Origin: Acanthaster planci | Lineage: Eukaryota; Echinodermata; Asteroidea; Valvatida; Acanthasteridae | Reading direction: 5' to 3' | Length of the DNA stretch: 62,000 bases | Assembly: GCF_001949145.1 (NCBI RefSeq) | Contig: NW_019091370.1 | Span: 1,876,575 to 1,938,574, forward strand | Shown here: positions 24,401 to 36,400 of the stretch, in pieces | How positions within the stretch are numbered: the stretch's first letter is position 1 | How the letters are laid out: each line of letters starts with the position of its first letter | Translations under genes and position numbers: made by a program | The notes under the pieces: generated by a model | What the model was told of the DNA's origin: nothing | What the model saw: only the letters and a program-made list of their open reading frames with translations | Database searches by the model: none

Positions 24401-27400
24401 GACTTCATATAGAGGATTTTTTTACTTTTTAACGTGTTTATAAATCATGCAACACTGACTCTATGCAAGAGCACACTTCGGGGTTTGATTGCTACGACTA
24501 GGACGTAAACTTAATCTTGGATTTATCGGTGAAAACGCAATAGCAAAAAACGTTAAAAAGGCTGTTTTGCACAATGGTTCACAGGAGCATCTCACTGGAC
24601 TTGGCAAAAATTAGTCCGTTGTGTTTATATACTTACGGACTTCGCATCTTTCGCCGGTGAAGCAGCCCGTGCACGCGCACGTGTACTCAGAACAAGCGTA
24701 GACGTTGTTCGGACTGACAACCGGCGCGCAGACTCCTCCGTTCTGACACCCATGGTTGGCACAGGCAGATATGGCTGTTGGCATACAAGCAACGGTGGAA
24801 TTATTTCTCCTTCGATGATACACAGAGCCAACGACAACATTTGGGGAATCGGAAAAGTTTCGGGGCTTAGGTTTCTGTGTACATTTACCAACTTTGCTGA
24901 GAAAAAAAAAAGCATCCGTGGGAGCCACACTTTAAACTATACACCCCTGAAATTAATTGTAAGTTGATAAGATGAGGAAGAGAGTGGCTTGCAGAAAAGA
25001 AGTAGTAAGTACGATGTCGACAAAATTACAGTTCTGTGCGGAGAGACCATACAAATGTGACTTGATCAACCTAACAATCCAAGCCACAAGTCATTGGAGT
25101 CATTGGTTTAAAATCTTGTGCGACGTGACTCAATTGAAACCCTCAACATTTGCTCCGTGTTCACCAGGACACCCAACTGAGTGAAAAAAGTAAAAAAAGA
25201 GCCTAGTTTGCTCTGACCGAAAATAGCGTCTAAAACTCATTTTGTCTGAGACAAGGCAGCTGAAGGGCATCTTTACAATTTTTGTTTTGTTTGGGGCTGG
25301 AGGAAGTAGCAAGACTTTTTTATAGACATTTTATGCTTGAATATAGTGTAGAGCCATCTTTGTACGGGAAGAGGCCCAGTGTCGTATGGACAAAGGGGCC
25401 AACCGCGCAGAATACTTACGGATGTCGCAGAATTGTCCAGCATAGCACGGCGGGCACTGGCAAGTGTACTCGATACAGTTCTGGCTGCTGCTGACGCAGA
25501 CCGCGCCATTGGCACACTGGTTGTTTTCGCAGCTGTCCACTCCTGATAAAGAGAGAATAACAGCACTGTCAATAAACCAGGCGAGCCTCTGGATGAGGCA
25601 TCCAACAATGCAGAGCTCATTTTGTTATTTACAATTTTCAGTTTAACCGACAAATTAACCCATCTAATTTTGAGCCCTCCAACTGCAACCAAATTTTTCA
25701 AACTCTCAAAGGAGCTTCAAGGCCGGAGGAAATTCCACCTTTGGTGGTTTTTGTTTGCAATTGCTATAGCTTGAGTTTGTTAAAATTTGTCGCAAGTTAA
25801 AAAAAGGAACATAATGAAATGGGATTACATAATAGCTGCGCATGCAAACAAACAGGACCGTACGAAAACCTGCAGATCCCGACTCTTTGGGAAAAGAGCT
25901 TCTCGTCAAAAAAGTGCCATAAAAAGAGAGAAACACGTGGACTTACTTCGTTCACAGAACTGTCCGATGAAGCAGCCGGGGCACTGGCACTCGTACTGCG
26001 TGCAGGAACCAGGCAGGGCAGCGCAGGCTGCTCCATTCTGGCAGGTGTTACCGTCGCATGCATCCCTCGCTGATGGTTGCAAGGACGTAATAGTTCTTTA
26101 TTCATTTAATCCAGGCTCGTCAAAACACAAATTTGAAAAACGGTACGCTGATACATCAGGAGATAATTTACGTTCGGTATTTACATATTCATGATTATTT
26201 TCAAAACCTACTCAGGTAAAGAGCAATTAAGGAAAATCATAAAGAATTTCAATCCCGAGTTCCCTGAACAGCTGTTCCTTGACGCTTTTGTTTAATGTCC
26301 CCAAAGTCTTGAGAAAACGAACCACATTTATCAAAGCAGGTAATGAACCAGTTCAAGAGCACCACCCACAAAATTCACAGTACTGTGGTGGTGTAATGGT
26401 GTACATTAATCTCATTTTAAAGAAATAGGAACAACCATGGAACAGCATCAGAGGCTGTGTGATACCGCAATTTTTTTCAGCGGAACTCCTAATGTGGTTA
26501 TTTCATTAACCAATATAAATTTGAGCAATATGATTTCGTATTTCTAATTATCATCAGTTGAATGTCGTGGAATAATTACAAGAAGCAGCACTGATATCAG
26601 AAACTGTTTTCTAAATAAGAAGGGCCATTACGTTCTCCTTGAAAAAACTTACGTAGCTCGCAGCGATTACCAGTGAAGCACTCGGTACACAAGCAGCGAT
26701 AGGCCGTGAGTGACTCTGAAATGCAGGCGCCGCCATTCAGACAGGGCTGGGACAAGCATGGGTTGGCTGAGGTCAAAACCATAAAACAGTCTCTCGTTAC
26801 AAACAAAGAAAACATGTCTTGGAGAAAGAAAAATTACAAAAAAGGTGACATACTGGTGAGTGCAAAAAAATTAATGCAAATGTGAATTGGCAAAGTCATG
26901 GTAAAAGCTCCGCGGCACAAAGTACCAACATGTGTTGACCGTGACCCACCATAGAGTTGAACAGTTGCTAGCTGGTCTAACAAAATGAGTCATAAGACCA
27001 ATTCTCAGCAAGTTATTTTGTCTGACTGGCACTGAAAAGAGCACTATTTTTTTTTTTTTTAGATATCAATTTTTGACATTCTGGTGAATATGGACGGATA
27101 TGCGTGTCTGAGAACCCTTAGAGGCTCAGACCGATGACATTGCGAAAAATTTCGATGAAGGTCTTTGACTCGGAGGTGGCTCTGCTGTATAGTGTAATTC
27201 GACAACCAGAATTAGAAGCCATTACTGCGGTGGCACAACGCTCGTGAACAGGTGGTACGCACGCGTTACATGCCTCTTCGACCAATAGGGTGTCGTGATT
27301 TGCCAAACTGAAGAACGTGCATCTCTGTTCCCGACTCTGCCCTATATTTAGGCGCTACTTTTCAACGGGGACAGATACCACATTTCTGCAGATATTGCCC

Positions 27401-30400
27401 TGCAGGGATGACTCACCTTCATTGATGGTCACGGTGAACATGCAGGTTGCCTGGTTCCCCGCCTCGTCCTCAAAGATGAAGGTGACATCCGTCTGGCCAG
27501 CCGGGAAGAGATCGCCGGAGCTGTGCGAGTTGAAGGCCAGATTGACCACGCCCGTGTTGTCCGTAGCGGTGGGCTCCGTAAACTGCACAGCAATTGGGGC
27601 GGTCCCGGTCAAGATGGTCTGAGTGATGCCAGCTGGGCAGTTGACAATCGTAGGACGTATTGTGTCCACTGTGGTTCAACAAAGATGGATGACAATTTTC
27701 AGCAACGCTCATGCTTGAATAATTAAAAGTGCAAGCACCACAGTCAAAGTGGAGAGGCGCTACACATGTGCTCAGTTCAATTTCTTCAGTGCTATCCTTT
27801 TTGTGTCTGAAATGGCAGCATCGAGGTGAGATGATTTTTAGGAGCATTATGATCCCGGGGGGGATTAATAATGATGTCAGGTGTTTTGACTGGGTACCTG
27901 AATTAGTGCGCATTTGAAGTCCATGTAATTAAGTTCCGAGCGGCTCATACACAGTTTCGGGACTTCTTGTGTTCTGTTCACTGTCCTATTTTTCCAAGAA
28001 TTTAGACTAGACTGTGATGCCGCAAGGTCATTTTGATTTAGGGGCCTGTTTGTGTAAAACAATGCACTTAGCATCTTACTTCAACATCGATAGGGCTTTT
28101 GCACAGGTCACCCAACATCTGTGAAATAACAAGGCTCAAACGAGTTGACCGTATTGGACAAAAGGTGGCATTCTTCATGGTGGCAAAATTACTGATGTAA
28201 AGTACAGCGGTAATGAAACTCGCTTGTCAAAAAAGCAGCAATCATGAAAAAAAGGGCACTCATGACAAAAAGGACAATCGTTTGAAAGAAAACTTTGGCC
28301 CGGAGGGGGTAAATTCATGTTACTTCTGGATTCTACACAACTGCTGTAAATATCATTAATGGGTAAAAGGAAAACAAGAAATTAGAAACACTGTTGTTAT
28401 TCAGATGTAAACGCTCAATTACTTCACCGCGTTATGTTTTCAACAATAGCACGCTTCGGTCAACATGTGAAGCTCTGACTTCAACTAATTTACGTCAAAT
28501 CAGTGACACAATATTCTCTTTCTTGTAGAACGTGTGATTAAAAAATTATCAGAAAGTAACCAAGAAAGCAAAAATCCAGTCGGGAAATAATTACCCATTA
28601 TGATTGTGATGGTGAACTGGCAGGTGGCTTGGTTGCCGGAGGGATCCACCAGGACATACGTGACGACTGTCTCGCCAACGGGGAAAACATCGCCGGGCTG
28701 GAAATTTCGCTGAGCGATGATGACCTGCCCTCCAGTGTTGTCGATGCCCGTGGGCTCGGTCCACACGATGGACTTGCCGGACACCCCAAACTCCACCTGG
28801 TCCACGATGTTGCTCGGACAAGTTTGGATGACCGGTGGTATGGTGTCAACTGTGTCGAAAAGGACCAACAAACAGGGTCGTTCCGTGCCAGTTTTGAATT
28901 CCTTCCAACATGTGACCTAATTTTTATTTGACCCCAAAATTCCTAAAACACCTTGACATACCAAACGAAGTAATCTAAAGTTTAGGCTTGATTTCTTGTA
29001 GTAGTGTCTGAAAGTTCGCGGGGCATTGCCACTTTTTCGGCACCCATGACATTTTTAGTAGCATCACTGAAGGCCTATATATTTTAGTCAAATATTGATA
29101 AAAGCCGAAAATTGTTGTGAAGGCTTCATCCTGCCCATGTATTCAAATTCTGTAATAAGTCAATTACATCTCTCTCTATATATATGGATGTTAACAAGTG
29201 ACTTAAAACGGTGGAAGATGAACGGTCGAAATGCAGGTGTTGGAACAGTCTTACAAAGAACTCAATTCCAATTCTGTGGATCCAATTCTAAAGACCAAAT
29301 TTTGGGGTAGTATTCCACAGATGAAGAAAAAAGCTACAGGCCAGCCGATACTGCTAACAACACCGAGAAAAAAAAGAATAAAAGAGTGCAGACAAGTACT
29401 GCTCTCGGGTACCTTCCATAATAGTGACGGTGAAGCTGCAAGAGTTCTCGTTTCCGGCTGGGTCCCGGTAACGGTACGTCACGATGGTCTGCCCTGTCAG
29501 CAGGAAGTCCCCAGGATTGTTGGTGTTCTCCACCAGGGAGAAGCTGCCCGAGTTGTCGGTGACCGTCGGGGCCAGCCATGTGATGACTGCACCGCCAGCA
29601 CCAAACTGGACGATTTCGTTGATGTTGGCAGGGCAAGTGACCACAGGTGGTATTGCATCGCCTGTAATTCAGGAAATAAAATGTCTAGTGCATCAAAATA
29701 AGAGCCAACTGACATTATCATACAACCCATATGTCTCCCTAACATGGAACATCCCACCCTCAGAGTTATGACTCGAGTCAATGACTCGACTCAAGTCTGA
29801 CCCGAGTCACAATTTTTGGCAACTTGACTTGACTCCCAATGGGTAAAATGACTTGACTCGAGTCTATGTAACCAAATGACTTGACTCAACTCAAATCTCT
29901 CATGGAGACTCATTTGAGTACAAGTTTATCAGACTCAAGTCTCAAAAAAATTAAAAGCAAAATTTTAGTAGGCTAAATATCTGTCATTTATTTTCAGTTT
30001 ATCTTAATGAAAATAAAAATACACAAAATACCTTGCATTTTGTTCAAAAGTTTGTGACTCAAATTGACTCAAGCTCAGTACTTGACTCGACCACACAAAG
30101 TGACTCAACTCATCTTCTTGACCTTGTAACTCAACTCACAATGTTAAAATGACTCAACTTCCCTCAAATCCCCAACTTTAGTAGCTCGTTACAACACTGC
30201 CTACGCTTCAATCATAATGCCCTAGAATGAAGGGGGAAATGGAGGATTGAAGACAAGTGGAACTTTTCCTGGGGGCAAAGTACACTGATCAATTGTATAC
30301 AACTTTTTCTCCTGAACAGGCCAACTTTCAGGAGGTTAAAATTCGTAAGTTGAAAAATTGCAAGAATTTTCTCAAAAGTTTCACCAACCCAGCTCCGTTA

Positions 30401-33400
30401 CGGTCACCATGAAAGTGCAGAAGGCTTGGTTGCCGGCTGCGTCCGTGAACGTGTAGGTCACCGGTGTCTGGGTGTTGGCATTGAAGAAGTCCCCGGAGTT
30501 GTGGGTCTGGGTGGTCGTGAAGTCACCCGAGTTGTCGGTGACAATTGGCTCGGCCCACGACGCTGTGGCTCCCGCAGTCTGGAAGGGGACGTTGATGGTG
30601 ATGTCCGCAGGGCAGTTGGTCACTTCAGGAGGAGTGGCATCACCTGATAACAAACACAATTTCCAATAATCCGAAGTGAACAAAATTGTCCTCGGCAAAG
30701 TCTACTTACAATCAGTTCCATTTTGGAGAACACGCATTGAAGCGGGCTACATGCGTCATCATTGCTCTATGTACATGCAAAACAGATTTGTGCATATAAA
30801 ATGAAAATACACATACTGGAAATGGATAGGGGAATGAACTGAAAACACCTGTTAACAGAAAACTTGTCTGAAGCTTATTTTAGTCACAGGCTTCCATTAA
30901 AGTAGTTATAATCCGAGGGGTATGAAAGCACTGTCTGTCAGTGGTCACTGATGGGTCAAACAGTTGAGGGTACCCAGAAACTTGAGTGATAAATCTGTGC
31001 ACGTGTCCAAGCCCCCAGTAACTCCGCACGGGCCTACATGCAGAAAATGTCTTGGAAGTCTTTGTAGGCCGGCCACGTGTTAAACTAATTTGACTAGTGT
31101 GCATGGCCAGCTGTCGTAAATATCCCTCCATGGCAAAGGCCCAGGGGCCAATTTCATAGAGCTGCTTAAGCACATAATTTGCTAAAGCAGGAAAAAACTT
31201 TGCTTAATAAACAAAGGTTACCAGCTCAAACTCTACCTGATTGTCATGCTAACCAGAAAGCAGCTCAATACGATCCCAAAAAAAATATACATCACATGGG
31301 ATTTGGGCTAGTTACCTGATTTATCAAGTAAGATTTTTTTCGTGCTTAAGCAAGTTTTGTACTTAAGCAGCTCTACAAAATTTGCCCCAGTGTGTCACAC
31401 AAACAAGACTGTGGTAAAAAAAAATTGGCCCAGTAATAATTTCAAGGCATATATACGATTAGCAATCAATATGGATGCAACATCTCACAGTATCTGTCAT
31501 TCAAAGGTGCTGATATAGTATCATTTTCCCTGCACATTGGGCTCACAACATCTGAACATGCCCAAGACCATCTCAGCTCAAAACAATATTCAAGGAAAGT
31601 ACTTGTGCTCTCATCTTTTTCCGTCAATATTGAAGTTTTTTAGGTGAACAAAAATAGGGCCTTCTGCCAAGCATAATGGTTGGAACACTCACCCAGCTCA
31701 ATGACCCTGACCCTGAAGGAACAGACAGCCTCATTGCCAGCCGCGTCCCTGAACGTGTAGGTCACCGTGATGTCAGAGCCGGTGGTGAAGAAGGAGCCCG
31801 AGGCTCGGTTCTGGGTCGTCGCCACGTTGCCAGAGTTGTCCGAGACCACGGGCTCGTTCCAGTTGATGATCGTGCCGCTGGAGAGGAAGGGCACGAATTC
31901 GGTGATGTCGGCCGGGCAGGAGGTCACCACGGGTGGGGTCACGTCACCTGCAGATCACCAAAGTCAACAAGCTATTGCTGATGAAAAAAGCATGTCAGAT
32001 CTTTTTAAAAGTTGCATAAAAGGAGACATAATATGAATCCCCAAATGAACGGCGTCAGACTTATACTCTCAGACTTCCAAATTAGCTTGGTACACCTAGC
32101 TATAGCATGTTCGGGAAGCCTGTCATGACAGATCATGTGTTGAATTAACTTAACTCTGCACAGCCTGTTGAAGCAAAAATTGTTCCGTGGTAGGCCATCA
32201 GAGTGTTACAAATTTATAAGACTGTGGCCAGAACTATGATTCAAATGTACACCGGCATCCAGCGTTGAAGTCGAGACCATCGCAAGACCAGACACACGAC
32301 CAGACACAAGACCAGACAGAAGACCATGCACAAGACCAAACACAAGACCAGATACAAGTACCAGTGTGAACAATGACAAAGGAATGCTTTTGTTGCAGTT
32401 CAATTGAATAGCTTGTGGCTTGAATTCAGACTGGAGGTCTTATGCTGGTCTTGTTCTGGTCTTGTGAATGTCTGAAGCGGTCTCGCCTACAATACTGCAA
32501 CAGTCTCAAGGGACGATATCTGTAGTGTTTGGCCATATTGGAGAGCTTGCCTACAAATCTTGAGTTCCTGAGTGTTGGGTTTTAGCCCAAAATGATATCG
32601 ACAGCACATAGTCCATTAACAGAAACTTTTTAAACAAAAAACTCTACGATTGCAGCTACTAACTTCCCCAATTTCAATATATTGCACACACGCTCAACCA
32701 AAAGCAATTTCTGTTGATATTTTTAATCAAGCTTGGGATAGAGGAACGAAGCATTGGTGTACCCAGCTCTGTCACGGTCACCGTGAATATACAGAAGGCT
32801 TGGTTGCCGGCTGCGTCGGTGAACGTGTAGGTGACCGTCGTCTGGGTGTTGGCGTTGAAGAAATCTCCAGAGTCGTGGGTCTGGGTCGTGGTGAAGGATC
32901 CCGAGTTGTCCGTTGCCACCGGCTCATTCCAGGTGATGGCGGTCCCTGGGCTCTGGAAGGGGACATTGACGGCCGTGCTGTCCGGACAACTCGTGACATC
33001 AGGAGGGGTTGTGTCTCCTGGAAGATCGCAGTTCAATCAAAGCATCGATTATGCAACAGGGTATTGATTATACGCCATGTAAAATGTTGTAATAATATTG
33101 TAGGAACAAACGAAACTTGATTAAAATGTAATTGAATGTGAAAAAGGGGTAAAAATGATTAAAGGGGACGCCAAAACACTCGAGAAAAAAAAAGGGAAAA
33201 AAACAAAATCGGTCATACCTTGCTCAATCACCCTGACGACAAATGAACAGACTGCTTCATTACTTGCTGCATCCCTGAACGTGTAGGTGACCGTAGATTC
33301 GCCAACCGGAAAGAAGGACCCTGAGGTGTGCGTCTGAATGGTGTCAAAAGCGCCCGAGTTGTCAACTACGGTTGGCTCGGTCCACGTTACCGTGGTACCG

Positions 33401-36400
33401 ATGCTCAGGAAGGGAACGAACTGGGTGATGTCACTGGGGCAGGAGGTCACAACGGGTGGGACAGTATCTCCTGAAAGGGAAAAACGTTTTTCAGTTCTTA
33501 GGCATAAAGAAACGGCAGTTAAATCAATGTTAATGGATTACAATACCATATGTTGCTTGAACATTCAAAGGGTTCTCAAAAAAAAACCACCCATTTAACA
33601 CCGATTTGTTAATCATTAAGTTGATTTTTACAAAAGGCTTTCAAACGTACCGAGGAATGTCAATAGATTATTTTAGATTCACCCAAAAGGCTTGTTTATT
33701 CCACTGGCATATTTAAAGAAAGCCCCACCAAGGTTACTCAACTCCAGAATCAAACTACTTAAAAACTTTGACACCGGCAATTTACCTTGCTCTATGACAG
33801 TCACAGTGAATATACAGAAGGCTTGGTTGCCAGCTGCATCTGTGAATGTGTAAGTGACTTGGGTTTGGGTGTTGGCATTGAAGAAGTCTCCAGAATTGTG
33901 GGTCTGGGTGGTCGTGAAGTCACCGGAGTTGTCAGTGACTGTGGGCTCATTCCAAGAAACAGTTGTTCCGGTGCTTTGGAAAGGCACAGTGATGGACATA
34001 CTCTCGGGACAGACAACTGTCATTGGTGATTCGGTGTCGCCTAATGTAAGAACAGATGACAGCAATATATTAATGCCGCACTTTATTATTAATTACTGGC
34101 GGAGTATTCTTCCACCTCTTTCAAATCCTTGAAATGGTGCGTGCAAAAACGTCAACGTTACCTAATTCAATGATTCTCACGACAAACGAGCACGAGGCTT
34201 CGTTGCCGGCAGCATCCCGGAAAGTGTAAGTGACCGTGTTGTCACCGATGGCGAAGAACGATCCTGAGGTGCGGCTTTGGATGGTGTCGAAACTCCCAGA
34301 GTTGTCCGACACGACTGGCTCGGTCCAAGTGACCGTGGTGCCAGTGCTCTGGAAAGGCACAAACATGGTGATGTCGGCCGGACAGGAGGTGATCACAGGG
34401 TCGACAGTATCACCTGATTGTGACGAATGGAGAAAAAAAGGCAATAAATCGACTAGATCAATCGGTCAAATATCAAAAAACCTGGGAAGGGTTGGACAAA
34501 CATGTCGAATGTCATTAAATCACGGTTTGTCCTACAGTGAGATTTTACAAATTGCAATCAACCATCATTGTTTTAATTTACAGTCCTAGCGATCTTACCC
34601 GCAAAGCTGGTATTTTCTACCATTTTAAACTCAAATTTGCAGATATTACAATATTTCTATAAGTTAAACAATGCACAGTTTTAGACTTCCTGTAACTTGC
34701 ATCTTAGACGTATGCACCTAATCCATTGGCTTTCATAATGCCACACCTATGATAAATAGCTGTTTTTCAGGCAGTAAAATGCAGGGAAATCTGTATTCTG
34801 GAATGTGGTCAATTTTGAATAATAAATTTGTGCTTTGGTTATCACAACAGCGTCTTTATGACATAATACACGTTTAAGACCTACCCAACTCTGTCACAGT
34901 CACAGTGAAGATGCAGAAGGCTTGGTTGCCAGCTGCATCCGTGAATGTGTAGGTGACTGTTGTCTGGGTGTTGACATTGAAGAAGTCTCCAGAGTTATGC
35001 GTCTGGGTGGTGGTGAAGGTTCCAGAGTTGTCGTTGACAGTGGGCTCATTCCAGGACACGGTCGTTCCAGTGCTCTGGAAGGGAACGGTCAGGGCTATGT
35101 TTTCTGGACAAACGCTGACAACTGGTGCTTCGGTGTCGCCTGTCAACAAAAGGATTTTTTTTAAACAAACACTCGGTCCTGCCATTCACACCAACTATTC
35201 TTTCCCAGTAATTGACATCTTCTATATTCAGGCAATGTCAGCTCAGGAAAGGAGGAAAAAAGACGGACAAAGGAAATCAAACCTTACCCAACTCGATGAC
35301 TCTGACAACGAACGAACAGACTGCTTCGTTGTTTGCCGCATCCCGGAATGTGTACATGACTGTAGTCTCCCCAACCGGAAAGAAGGATCCCGAGGTGCGC
35401 GTCTGAACGGTGTCAAAAGCGCCCGAGTTGTCAAGCACGGTTGGCTCGGTCCACGTTACACTTGTACCGGTGCTCAGGAAGGGAACGAACTGGGTGATGT
35501 CGTCGGGACAGGAGGTCACAACGGGTGCGACAGTATCCCCTATTAGGAGGATTTTAAGAATAAGCATTACTCATGTTTGTGGAATTATTCAACATTTCTT
35601 TGAAGGTCTTTTTTTGGTGTCCAAACCTGTAACGGCAACTGAAAACACAAATTTGGTCAACTTTTGCTCTTTTGGTTGGCAGTTTTGCCAGTGTGCACTT
35701 CAGCAAACACTCCCGGTGGAGTGACCTCTGGGGGTGGCGTTTGCAGGCATCAGCTTGGATGTGCTTAAAGTAGGTGGGCCTGTCATCGCCTTGGTGATAT
35801 TTGTGCAACGGGGCATGGGAAATTCTCTCAAGGCGACTATCAAAGGGATTTGGAAGGATGTTGCAGGGCAGGAGTGAAGAACAGAAAATAACTGCCCGGC
35901 AAAACCCAGTTACTGGCCCAATGTTGCATGGTGTACTTTTCTCGTCACTCTGTCCAGTGCCTTTGCCTGGCTCTGAAAATGTCGAGCATAGCGGACAGCG
36001 ACACAGATTCTCATCTGTAAGGTGCTATGCGCTTGTACATGGTGCCCTGTGGGGTACCGGAACAATGGAAGGTATCCCACAAGGCCAGTTTTGATCCTTG
36101 TGGGGTACTAAAGTGGTACCCCACAAGAATTTCGCGAAATAGATATTTCAAATTTACTCAAAAAGGAGGAATTTTCAAGTGCCGTTCATCGTCGCAAATT
36201 GAAGTGTTTTATGTAAGGGACAAACGGTCGAAATTTCAACCCAGGAAACTGAACTTGGTTGAAATGGCAGTGATTTGACATTTTTTCCGTGTTGTGTGGG
36301 AGTTTTGTACACAAGAACAAAAGAAATACCCCACAAGTATACATACGTAAGGGCGTGATAATATGTGTGACGAGGATTTTGCAAAAAACTATTGGGTGAA

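Noticed and set aside
32271-32360. A CRISPR-like array of short repeats
   Set aside because: Units are contiguous 12-mers without spacers, in an intron of an animal gene.
34953-35546. A 197-codon open frame on the plus strand opposite HYR exons 19-20, and many similar plus-strand frames
   Set aside because: They are antisense shadows. The recurring plus-strand peptides mirror the repeated HYR codons, cross intron borders and have no signature of their own.
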